From Isochrysis galbana (Eukaryota; Haptophyta; Isochrysidales; Isochrysidaceae): a DNA stretch of 64,000 bases. The stretch spans positions 6,301,137-6,365,136 of the forward strand of contig CM030933.1 of assembly GCA_018136815.1 (NCBI GenBank), written 5' to 3'. Under the pieces are notes generated by a model that made no database searches, had not been told where the DNA came from, and was given only the letters and a program-made list of their open reading frames with translations. Each line of letters opens with the position of its first letter. Position 1 is the stretch's first letter. The position numbers and the translations under genes were made by a program. Shown here piece after piece: positions 39,430 to 48,409 of the stretch.

Positions 39430-40184
39430 AAAAAAACCTTTTAATATTCATACCGCACTCGCGGCGAATGGGACCACTACCTACTACACGTAGTACGTAG
39501 CATACTTTCTACACCCCCATTCCCCCGGCCCTTCTCCCCCCGCCATCAGGCGGCTCCCCCCGTACACTACTAGGGGGATAGGGGTGAAGGGCTTAGATAT
39601 GGTCCGGTGGCCCGCGCCTCCCCCCGGTGATCTTTCCCCCCCTTCCTCCTGTGTCTCCGAGTGGGTGGCCGACTCTGTCCCGACTTATCTTGTAAACAGA
39701 AGCTGGACTTACCGATTTTCCGGTGGGCGGAGCTCTCGCTCCGCCCCCCCCTTCTCCGCGCTCTCTCTCCCCTCTCCTGCGGCACGCGCGATGGCGCGCC
39801 TGCGGCAGGCCTCCACCTGCCCTCTGGCGGCCCCTGGAGGCTCCTGGAGGCCAGCTCAGGGGGCAGAGGAGGCTGGGGCTGGGCCCTGGCCTCCCCTGCC
39901 TCCCCCTCGCTGGCGCTCCTGAGCCTCTGGAGCCCCCACGCTGCACCTGTCTGCCTGTCGACCAGGGGGGGAGGGGGGGTTGGAGCAATGGGCTGGCCAC
40001 GAGGGGCCAGGATGGGCGAATGGGGCGAGCCTGTGGGGAAAGGAGTGGATCAGTAAGGCAGTGGCCTCCTGGCAAGCCATCAGGCATGCCAGGAGGATGG
40101 GTGGTTCCTCCCCCATGGCAGGGGAGGAGTGGAGAGAGGGGGGGGCTCGTGCCCCCCCATGGGTCAACCAAGTATAAACTTAGT
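39430..40184 (-). mobile_element. GC-rich element, reverse copy with T-run 3' end
   Basis: 755 bp bounded by an 18-bp duplication, TCTGTCCTCCTGTGCTAC (39412-39429 and 40185-40202). Read on the reverse strand it starts ACTAAGTTTATACTTGGTTG followed by the CCATGGGGGGG and CACGAGCC blocks of the 16719 copy. It then diverges and ends in ATGAATATTAAAAGGTTTTTTT instead of the GATATAACATT tail. No coding capacity. Confidence 0.75.
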
Positions 40185-40211
40185 TCTGTCCTCCTGTGCT
40201 ACTATGATCAC

Positions 40212-40491
40212 AACTAAGTTTATACTTAGTTCGCCCATGGGGGGGCACGGGCCCCCCTCTCTCTCCACTCCTCCCCTGCCATGGGGGAGGATCCACCCAC
40301 TCTCTTGGCACGCCTGATGGCTTGTCAGGAGCACACAGCCCTGCTGGCCCATTCCTCTCCCCACAGGCCCGCCTGACTCGCCCGCCCTGTCCCGTCGTGG
40401 CCTGCCCATCTCTCTGACCAGCCCCTCCTCCCCCTGGGCCCCCCTGATCAGGACCCCCCAGCCAGCTCCTGTCGACCTGCAGGGGCGCGAG
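40212..40491 (+). mobile_element. GC-rich element, 5' part only
   Basis: Starts with the palindrome AACTAAGTTTATACTTAGTT and follows the 16719 copy closely to GTCGACCTGCAGGGGCGCGAG, where homology stops abruptly at coding-like sequence. It faces the 39430-40184 copy head to head, with 27 bp between the two 5' ends. Confidence 0.7.
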
Positions 40492-40821
40492 ACATATGTG
40501 CAGGACCACATTGGCGAGGAGGGCGCGCTATTCTGGATCCGACTGACCTATGCCGGCGAAGGTGAGCTGCAAGTCGGCCTCGCCACGTTGGCTGACGTCA
40601 CGGCTGGCATTGCCGCCAATAATACCGTCGAGGTGGCTTGGTTCACCCGTAAGGCAAAGGCGCATGCATGGCCCACGCAGAGTGTTGCCTTCAAGGTTTG
40701 CATCGGAGGCCACGATCGACATCGTCGTCCATTGGTGTTCAAGTCCACCGAGGCTCTGAAAGACTTCCTTCCCGTGGCAGTGGACGTGTCGGAGACGAGC
40801 TCGGAGTCCCGTCTTGAGTGA
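40492..40821 (+). CDS. Coding fragment, Tudor/chromo-like, 5'-truncated
   Basis: About 108 residues open to the stop at 40821 but without an ATG. Sequence such as GEEGALFWIRLTYAGEGELQ, NNTVEVAWFTRKAKAHAWPT and FKSTEALKDFLPVAVDVSET has a barrel-like pattern, with Trp/aromatic positions typical of small chromatin or transposon C-terminal modules. The upstream part is replaced by the GC-rich element, so this is a remnant or a last exon. Low certainty on family. Confidence 0.35.
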   Translation, partial: TYVQDHIGEEGALFWIRLTYAGEGELQVGLATLADVTAGIAANNTVEVAWFTRKAKAHAWPTQSVAFKVCIGGHDRHRRPLVFKSTEALKDFLPVAVDVSETSSESRLE

Positions 40822-40980
40822 GCGCTAGTCCCGTCCCTTTGTCGCTTGTCGCACCGCGACCATAAGAAATTTGTTAAAAATTAATTTCCAACGAGTTCTA
40901 CACTCGATTCCAGCTCATGACGCGACACCTAAATAATGTATGCGTCAATGCTGCAGATGTCCTTAGGCCTTAAACTAGCC

Positions 40981-41976
40981 CTAAACCCTGCCCATCACAC
41001 GCTGGTCGCCGCCAGCCACAACGACTCGCCGTGATCTCACCCCGTCCACCTCATCGCAAAAATCAAGGATAGCGGTCCCGTACTCCTCGCGCGCGTCTAC
41101 AAAGGGGAGTGGACCCGAGCTGGCGAACGTGGCGTCGCGCACCAGGGAGGAGCCATTGCCACGACTACGAGCAGCAGTGAGGATATCATGCGTGGCTGCC
41201 TGGGATATCACGTCGCCTGCTTCGCTAAGAGCAAGCAAAAGCGGCAGAGGCGGCGTTGCAGCGACCAGTTGGGAGACTGGACGCAGTTCGCTCTCTCGCC
41301 CGCGCAAACTGCGCTGCAATTCGGCAAACAATTGAGAAGACACTTTGCTGGACGCCTCGGCTGTCGCATCCACACAAATGCGCCCCTTGTTCACTATTGT
41401 CGCAAGAAGGGGCGCTTGAGACTCAGCAAGAGCATCCTGAATTGAAGGCTCGACATCCTGGGCGCTCCCAATAGGAGAAGTGAGAATTATGGAAGATACC
41501 AGGCCTGGTGTAGCCAGCGCTACGGCTTTGAGCGCCACCGGGGCTGCAAGCCCGTGCGCGAGCAGATGCACGCCACGCTTGGCGTCCAGGGTGGTGATGG
41601 CAGTTGCGAGGCTCTGTGCAAGGGCCTTTGTGTCGCCGGAAAGTGGCAGGCCAATGAAACCGACGCGGCGTTGCGAGACGGTCAGCGCCTCCAGATTTTC
41701 TAGGTACTCGTACGTCAACCCGGGCGACGGCACCGCCACAAGCGGGCGCAGGCCCTTGTCGAGCTCAGGCTTGAGGTCGCCCACGATCCTCACACTGCAT
41801 GCCGATGAGTCGAACTCGAACCAGGGGAGCGAGTACGCGAATGGCGGGAACGAATTGCCACACCATGCTGAGGCGGCGAGTGGCGTGCTTGACGCCGCCG
41901 CCGCCAGCTCGAGCGCGCCCCGCCGCTGCAGCAGCGCCGGTGGGAGCAGCAGCAGCCCGAGCGCGCTCCCGAGCAT
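40981..41976 (-). CDS. Alpha/beta-hydrolase fold protein lacking the catalytic Ser
   Basis: 331 residues, single exon. Leader MLGSALGLLLLPPALLQRRG then an Ala-rich region ending TPLAASAWCG suggest a signal peptide plus transit-like sequence (plastid). The fold resembles prolyl-iminopeptidase-like hydrolases: PSPGLTYEYLENLEALTVSQ, then RVGFIGLPLSG, then the nucleophile-elbow strand GVHLLAHGLAAPVALKAVAL. The elbow reads A-H-G-L-A instead of G-x-S-x-G, with Gly142 (codon 41553-41551) at the Ser position. The oxyanion HGGPG motif is PSPGL. It is therefore unlikely to hydrolyse by the usual mechanism and may be a non-catalytic derivative. Family placement rests on these patterns only. Confidence 0.6.
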   Translation of the reverse strand: MLGSALGLLLLPPALLQRRGALELAAAASSTPLAASAWCGNSFPPFAYSLPWFEFDSSACSVRIVGDLKPELDKGLRPLVAVPSPGLTYEYLENLEALTVSQRRVGFIGLPLSGDTKALAQSLATAITTLDAKRGVHLLAHGLAAPVALKAVALATPGLVSSIILTSPIGSAQDVEPSIQDALAESQAPLLATIVNKGRICVDATAEASSKVSSQLFAELQRSLRGRESELRPVSQLVAATPPLPLLLALSEAGDVISQAATHDILTAARSRGNGSSLVRDATFASSGPLPFVDAREEYGTAILDFCDEVDGVRSRRVVVAGGDQRVMGRV

Positions 41977-42089
41977 CCCCTATCCCCTCTGGCTTCCTCT
42001 TCCTCCCGAACTCCCGGACTTTACTTTTACTCTGTAGACTAGAGTAGACTCTCTCTAGAGTACTCTCGTTAGAGTTTTTCTTGTTGTGC

Positions 42090-42150
42090 GAGTATAACCT
42101 TAGTACTGTGGCCCCTCAACGGCAACGGAGCCCTATCGCGCTGGTGCCCA
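42090..42150 (+). repeat. CCTTAGTACTG...CAACGGCAACGGAGC block
   Basis: Partner of 24006-24080, sharing ACCTTAGTACTG and CAACGGCAACGGAGC-type blocks. Confidence 0.4.
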
Positions 42151-42348
42151 TGCGGCAACCATCGCGGCTTGTGCGAGGCAGAGCGCCATCGCCGAACGCA
42201 TCGCCAGAGTAATCTCAAACGGATAAGATTTCCTACATTTGCACGCACGCACATTCACGGTAACGCGCGCGACACTTATAGTAACACAGTAGAACGCGCG
42301 CGACAACCACGTGCAGAGAAATGAGAGAACGACGGGAGAAGAGCCCGT

Positions 42349-42421
42349 AAGATCGGCGGGGGAACCCGTAAGACCCGCGGGGGGGAAATCGGCGGGGGAA
42401 CCCGTAAGACCCGCGGGGGGG
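42349..42421 (+). repeat. Two 34-36-bp tandem units
   Basis: ATCGGCGGGGGAACCCGTAA followed by GACCCGCGGGGGGG occurs twice in direct succession. Confidence 0.75.
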
Positions 42422-42743
42422 GAAGCTGTAGGAGAAGCTGCAGGACTCCCCACGCAAGGAGATTATAACAGTAGAAGCGAATAATGGATAATGGATGTAT
42501 CCATAATACCCCCTCCTAAGCGGAGTACGGGTACGACGCTTATACAGCGAATAGGAGTCACATCTCGAAGAGAGTCGAGGGTGAGAAAGAATCGAGCACA
42601 TCGAGGAGCCGATGGAATTGGTTGCGGAGACACGGCTTGGTCAAGATCAAGATGTCAGCAACCATTTGGTGCCCTTTGACATGCTTGAGGGTGAGGACCT
42701 GCTTAGCAGCGAGGTCGCGCAAAAAGGCCCCTGCACGTAAGAT

Positions 42744-44570
42744 ATGCTTGGTGCAGGACGTCTGCCGCCATCCCGCACGGGTGCTGGTGGCCAACCTGAG
42801 CGCATTGGCGAGACTGAGCAAGAAGAGTTGGAGAGGCTGCTCCATGAGTATGCCTATGACCTTACCTTATCTCAAATTGAAGAGATGATCGGGCTGCCGC
42901 GGGTGACGGTATGCCGCTTCATGAAGAAGAACAAGTGGCGCGTAGTTGGTAAGTCGACAAAGCCCGCTCTCACAGATGCCATATGCGCGCATCCCGTCTT
43001 GCATCTTGCATGGGCAGAGGCAAACCGCAAACAAACCTACACAACAATTGGGACCTGCATGTGGACCTCGATGAAAAGTGGTTCTATGTGTACACTCATA
43101 GCGGTAAGTTGAAGTTGCCACCTGGCACCTGGCTGGCGTCAAGAAGCCAAAACAAAGACTAGCATCTAAGCGGTTCAGCGGTTCATTGAAAAAAAGTGAT
43201 GTTGTTGTGTGCGATCGCTCGTCCTTGTGCGGAACACAACTTTGATGGGTTGGTGGGCATTTGGCGTGTGTGTGAGCGTGTGCCTGCCAAGCGCGGCGAC
43301 AAGCGAACAAGTTTGAAAAGGGGCGATTTTCACTAATCTTATGATTGGTCGCCATGGAGGGGGGCCTCGCGCCCCCCCCACTCTCTCGACTCCCCTCATG
43401 GGGGGCGAGAACCATCCACCCCCCTGCGCTGCCTCTTGGCATGTAGGGGGGACTCACCCAGACTGCCCAGACTCTCCTTGAGAGTCGGGCACAGATCGCA
43501 CGCCCTGGCCCACGTTGGCCTGCTTCTCGCTCTGACCAACCCCTCCTCCCCCTGGGCCCCCCTGATCAGGAGCCCCCAGCCAGCTCCTGTCGACCGGCAG
43601 GGGCTCGAGAGCCAGCGAGAGAGAGGCAGGAGGGGCCAGGGCCATGCCCCAGCCTCACCTGCCCCCTGAGCTGTGCTCCTAGGCCCCTGCAGGCCTCCTG
43701 GGGACCTGAAGAGGGGCCGCAGGCGCGCGCCATGGGCCAGAGCCGCAGGGAAGAGAGGAGGAAGAGGGAAGAGGGAGGGGAGGGGGGAGTGGCAGCTCTC
43801 CCCTCCGGCGTTTACGTGTCTTCTCACCCCGTTTGGGTAAGAGAAGACGGGGGCACTAGAACCAGGAGGGAAGGGCCGCGGCTCGCCGCGACCACTCGCT
43901 TCGGCGAGGAGAGATTAGCGCTTCTGGGCTCCCATTCACGAGTGCCCCCCCCCCCCTGCGTTGTTTTTACCCGAAAGGGGTTTTCCCCCCAGCGTGGACT
44001 CGAGGAGAGGACGTGCTGGGGTGCGCGGGGTCGGTGCGTGCACTGGGGGGAGGACAAATATCGAGGGGAGGGGGCAGTGTCCCCTTCCCCCGGTAGCACT
44101 CGGACACCTGGCTCGTCAGGCATGGTGGGATTCCGGGACGGAAAAGTTGTGTCCAATTAGCTAGTGGGGTTGGCTAGGATATAACATTGATTATTATTGA
44201 AAAGGGGCGATTTGAGAACGATAGATGTGTCACCACAACTGTTCCATAGCACACCACAAGATGTGTCAATGGATGCGGACAAATTCGAATCTATGATGAG
44301 AGAGCAGGTGATACCGGCAGTGCGACAGAAGCTGCGTTGGGCGTCTCGCGTCTTCATCCAAATGGATAACGCGACTCCCCACAAGAGCAAGAGCAAGAAC
44401 CCCAACGAAACTGTAGAAGCTCGCCTTAATTAAAGATGTACTCAAAGCTCCGCCTCGCGTGCACAACCGTCGTGCTGGCCCAGAGATTGTTTTTTTTCGC
44501 AAGTGGCGAACTCCCCCGACACGAACGCCTGTGATCTGGGGTTCTTCAAGTCGCAAGTCGCTGCCCCAAG
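42744..44570 (+). pseudogene. Mariner-like (DDD-type) transposase pseudogene, split by insertion
   Basis: Pieces of one transposase appear in order. The N-terminal helix-turn-helix is at about 42800-42960 (LTLSQIEEMIGLPRVTVCRF). First catalytic Asp: LHVDLDEKWFYVYTHSGKL near 43056-43112, in another frame. Next comes VMLLCAIARP near 43198. Then the 867-bp GC-rich insertion, after which the frame resumes with WASRVFIQMDNATPHKSKSK (second Asp, near 44360). The last piece is ANSPDTNACDLGFF near 44505 (third Asp). At least two frameshifts besides the insertion show it is dead. The family is Tc1/mariner as found in oomycetes and algae. Its terminal repeats were not located, so whether it mobilised the MITE at 17651 is unknown. 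Confidence 0.8.
43330..44196 (+). mobile_element. GC-rich element, full copy inside the transposase
   Basis: 867 bp bounded by a 17-bp duplication TTGAAAAGGGGCGATTT (43313-43329 and 44197-44213). It starts TCACTAATCTTATGATTGG then CGCCATGGAGGGGGGCC. It shares the internal blocks and the GTTTACGTGTCTTCTC module (single here) with the 16719 copy, and ends CCAATTAGCTAGTGGGG...GGATATAACATTGATTATTA. Removing the element and one duplication rejoins transposase sequence in one frame across the junction. Confidence 0.85.
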
Positions 44571-44924
44571 GACTCGTGGTCCACGACGTCACCAACCTGC
44601 AGGTGAATGGCCTCCTCCTCGTCGCTCAGCTCGACGGGGATGTTGTTGTCGCCAGCGCCCTCGCCGTGGTCGCTCGCGCGCTCGCTCTCCTCGCGCTCGA
44701 TCTCGCCGTAGGTCTCGCTCATCGAGGACTGCTCGTCGTCGTGCATGCAGCGCCGCTGCGCCGGCGTGCGCTGCATGCGCGCGCGCTGGGGACGGGGACG
44801 CTTGCCTGCGCGAGCAGAGGCGAGGCAGAAGACAGGGTGAGCAGTATGAGCACAAGCGCGCGCGCGCGCGCACGTTCATGAGCAGCGGGCAAAGCAAGGA
44901 GGGGGCAGTGGGTTCACCTGGCAT
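44546..44924 (-). CDS. Small acidic protein, two exons, unknown family
   Basis: Exons 44924-44918 (ATGCCAG) and 44805-44546 join as ATG CCA G|GC AAG, giving about 88 residues starting MPGKRPRPQRARMQRTPAQR. The donor is CCAG|GTGAAC and the acceptor CGCGCAG|GC. The N-terminus is basic and the remainder acidic (SMSETYGEIEREESERASDH, VELSDEEEAIHLQVGDVVDH). It ends 3' to 3' against the transposase pseudogene, overlapping its last codons by about 25 bases. A TC-rich tract (44950-45015) lies upstream and may be the 5' UTR. It could be a free-standing gene or the first exons of a longer one interrupted by the transposon. Confidence 0.45.
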
Positions 44925-45775
44925 GAGCGCCGGCGCGCCGGCGAGCTCGTCCTCTCTCTCTCCTCTCTCTCTCTTCTTCTTCTTCTTCTTCTTCTGCTCT
45001 TTCTCTCTTTCTCTGCTCTCTTGCTTTTTATTCTATTGCACGTGGGGTGTAGGGTATATGTTTTTGCTAGAGATGCGCGCGAGAGGAGACAGACATACAG
45101 AGGGAGGGAGAGGAGAGAGAGAAGAGCAAAGTGTCAAAGCGGGAAAATATACTGGTTTTTTTGCCTCAATAACGGAATTTACCAGTGGCTACGTACCGGT
45201 GTCTTGGTTTTCGCGGGCGCGCCAACGCAGAGACCCGCCCAAATATGTGCGCGCGAGCGCCTCGGACCAGCCCAAATATGTATAAATATGTGTAAATATG
45301 TATTTCCGGGCCGACATGCCCAAATTTCAAGTTGATATTTCAAGAAATATCTGCCAGGCCCTACACCCTACATCCACACGAGCTGCAAGCCTCCAAAGCT
45401 GCACACATCCCCTCTTCTTGCTTCTTGCACACTCCCTTCTTGAGATTGCCACACGTATCACAACAAATTCCCAGGGCACGGAACATGTTGACAAGAGCAC
45501 ACTAGATGGCATGCCTCAAGTGATGCGCGGCGAGCTCGCTCTCGCTCTCGAAGATCGTCGGCCTTGTCGCGGGCCTGCACGCTGTAGTTAGTGCCCTTTG
45601 TTTAGGCATCTCTGGGCGCGAGGGAGGCTTGGGCTTGGCCGTGGGAGCCATGGGGAACGTTGCGGGCCGCTTCACGAAGCGGGCCGTTCTACGAGGCTCA
45701 TGCCTCTATACAAAATACACACAAGCAGAAAGGAGGGAAAGCATCACAGAAATCTCGGCCGAGTGGCGGGTGCGA

Positions 45776-46378
45776 ATGGCGAGGGCTCTCGGCTCGGCGC
45801 TCGCGCTGCTGGCGGCGCTCGTGGGCGCGGAGGCGCTAGCGCCCGGCCGATCGTGGATGAATCTCTCGCGTCGCAATGTTCTCTGCCTCGGAGCCTCACT
45901 CCCCGCCGTCTGGGCAGGCCAGCCGGCCTTTGCCGCTGACGAGATCACGCCTAGTAACTGCAAGGCAGAGTGCTTCAAGGAGTGCAACATGGTGGCGCCC
46001 GGCAACAAGCAATACTGCGCGACGCAATGCGACAGCTATTGTGACGAGGCCGCTAAGGCAGACCCCATCGACACCGGCATGCCGGCGCAGGCAGATCTTG
46101 ACAAAAACCTGTGAGTGCCCCAATCCACTACCGGCCGCGCCCCCAGCTTGCCCCCAGCTCTTGCGCCATTGGCGTTCACCCTTCTCACTGTACTATTGCG
46201 TTGCCGCAGGGGCATTTTTGGTGATTCGGGCGTAGGCTATAGCCGCGGTACAGAGGACTTGTTCGCGACTGCATTCGGCGCTACACGGCAAAACAAAAAT
46301 GTGAACAAGGCCAACCCTGGCGAATTTGCTGGAGAGGTGGGCAATGCCTTCAAGGCAGCCCTGACTGGCAGCAAGTAA
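45776..46378 (+). CDS. Thylakoid-lumen cysteine-rich protein, two exons
   Basis: Exons 45776-46110 and 46210-46378 (CT|GTGAGT ... CCGCAG|G) give 167 residues. The N-terminus is tripartite. A signal peptide MARALGSALALLAALVGAEA comes first, then a short Ser/Arg/Trp region. A Tat-type thylakoid signal follows: SRRNVLCLGASLPAVWAGQP then AFA, with cleavage before ADE. This order is typical of secondary-plastid algae. The mature protein has seven Cys within about 31 residues (CKAECFKECNMVAPGNKQYC then ATQC, DSYC), spaced like disulfide pairs. The Gly-rich end includes GDSGVGYSRGTEDLF. Function unknown. A longer frame starts at 45629, but the signal peptide sets the start at 45776. Confidence 0.7.
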
Positions 46379-46958
46379 TACGTGTGACGGGCCTATCCTG
46401 CAGGCGTGTGTACGCAGGCTTCTTTCGCATTCGCTTCATATGACACGTCGCGATGGCTTGCCTAGAGATTGGCGATCTCATTTTGTTCTCGATTCTGCAC
46501 GCAGTCTACTATCCTTTCTCGCATGACCTTGATGGCCCAAACATTGTCCAGCACGAATTCTTCCGTTCTTGTCTGAGTCTTCGAGCCCGGTGTTTCATCA
46601 TACACATCTGCACGATGTCATTCAAGGCCATGCCCTCTATTGCATGCTTATCTTTGGCAGCCCATCTATCGGGCGTTGGTTGTGGGGCCGGGGTAGAGAG
46701 GTTGTGGGGTCGGGATAGAGAGAGATGGAGGAAATCAGGAATGACATTTGAAATGAGAGCAGAGCACCAACATTCGCATCCGGGACATTCGCCTGGCCAT
46801 TCGTTACTCGGTTTTGATTACCAGCAAAAAGCTCGAGCTGAGAGGCGCGAGGCCCATATGGCAAAGCAAAAAATATATAGTAGTATATGATAATGGGTTA
46901 TAGCTGTAGCTGTGATGATCATGATTATCTACATATGAGCTACTTGCTACTTTAGAGA
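46379..46958. other. Intergenic, no gene seen
   Basis: 3' flank of the lumenal-protein gene. No repeat or coding signal of note. Confidence 0.3.
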
Positions 46959-47041
46959 ATAATCTGAAGATTTGTGGCTACTATACTACCTACGGGGAAC
47001 CATCGCACTCACAGTGCCGACTCTCCGCCTAAACCGTTCGC
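46959..47041 (+). repeat. AACATCTGAAGATTC repeat family, diverged copy
   Basis: AATCTGAAGATTTGTGGCTAC then CTACGGGGAACCATCGCACTC corresponds to the complement of 47741-47833. Confidence 0.5.
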
Positions 47042-47235
47042 ACTAAATCCCAAAAGGTCGCGCACACAAAAAGCAACAAGCGACGGCGCCAAGTGAAAGC
47101 GACAGACTATTCGTTTAACCCGGGACACTCACCCCTAAAGTCTGACGGCCTGAAAGTAGCCGGGTCACTCACTAGGGGGATGCGGAGGGCACCATCGGTA
47201 ATGGGCAAACGAGGGCCTAAATGATAATAAAAGAT

Positions 47236-47420
47236 CTGAGCGTTAGTACCACTACTCCCACTCACTACCCAGGTACTAGCGCTCACGACCCCCCCCCCCC
47301 TCAGCGCACCTGCCCGCAGCCGCCTTGAACTTGAAGTGATGGCACCCGACACATACACATATGCACCCCTACAAATCTCCCGCCTCACAACCCCCCCGCT
47401 CCCATTATAACTCCCCACAA
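47236..47420 (+). repeat. GTTAGTACCACT repeat, forward copy
   Basis: Starts CTGAGCGTTAGTACCACT and ends CCCATTATAACTCCCCACAA. Both ends match 12489-12660 in complement. Confidence 0.65.
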
Positions 47421-47740
47421 GTTACAATGAGGGAAATAGGGCTCGGCCAAAATAGGTAGGAAAATGAGCCCAAATATGTTGCAAAAAACAAAAAAGGTGG
47501 CTCGAAAATATGCCAAAAAAGCCACCACAAGCATATGTTTTATGTTGTGAATAAAGATCACGTTATACGACGCTATGCCACGTACCACGTTCTAAAAATA
47601 ACGCTATGCTACACGCTACACGGAGCTACATATACACGGCCACACACACACACACAACACATACACGCCGCGTGCCCCCCGCCCCCACGAAACCGACGAA
47701 AAAGGAATGAAGGAGTACTCTTAGTGTAAAGGGAGTGAGA

Positions 47741-47833
47741 GTTTGGGGTATAGGCGATGGCGCGAGTCAGCGACGTGAGTGCGATGGGCCCCCCGTAGCT
47801 AGCAGGAGCAGCCAGAATCTTCAGATGTTTTTC
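47741..47833 (-). repeat. AACATCTGAAGATTC repeat, reverse copy
   Basis: Closely similar to 58281-58378: shared GTATAGG, GAGTCAGC-CGTGAGTGCGATG, CCCCGTAGCTAGCAG and CAGAATCTTCAGAT blocks in the same order and spacing. Confidence 0.65.
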
Positions 47834-48409
47834 GTAGTGAGCTGTTGAGATTGATATTGAGTGCTGATGACTAATGAGCCCTAGACCACAAATAGGCGGT
47901 GTTTTAGTTGTTGGTCGCCGGGCTTTAGTGCTGCTGCGCGCATAGCCTTGATGCACATGCTCAGAGCACGAACAGGTAGCCCACGTCGCCACCGAGCATC
48001 AGCTCTCGCGCGCATTGGTTTAGCACATCAGTTGTGCATAGCGAAACAGTTGTAGCGGGCCTGTGGGTTGCAAATGCGTCATCGTTGCTGAATCATGTTT
48101 GACGACGGCGCCCCCGGTCATGGAATTTGGAAAACCACAAAGAACGACAAAACAACAGTACAATAGTCAGATGGTGCGAAGGACGCAGCCACGGCCACCA
48201 CTTATTGTCATGATGAAGGCTCTTGTTACACCCAGCAGCCGAAGAGTTGTGGAGTCTTTGTAGGTGGTGTCAGGACGTCGGCTGGCTCCCGAGCACTATG
48301 GGACTAAGTGGAGCGGCATACCCACCTGCTAGAGAACGTAAACACACAGATTCCAAAAATAAAGTTCCCGTCTAGGTTTTTCGCCCTTCTCTGTATATGA
48401 GCATGATCA

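Noticed and set aside
41480..42037. 185-codon forward ORF
   Set aside because: Antisense shadow of the pseudo-hydrolase gene with no independent features.
44503..45285. 260-codon forward ORF
   Set aside because: Only its first ~22 codons match the mariner C-terminus. The rest is opposite the small two-exon gene and through TC-rich sequence.
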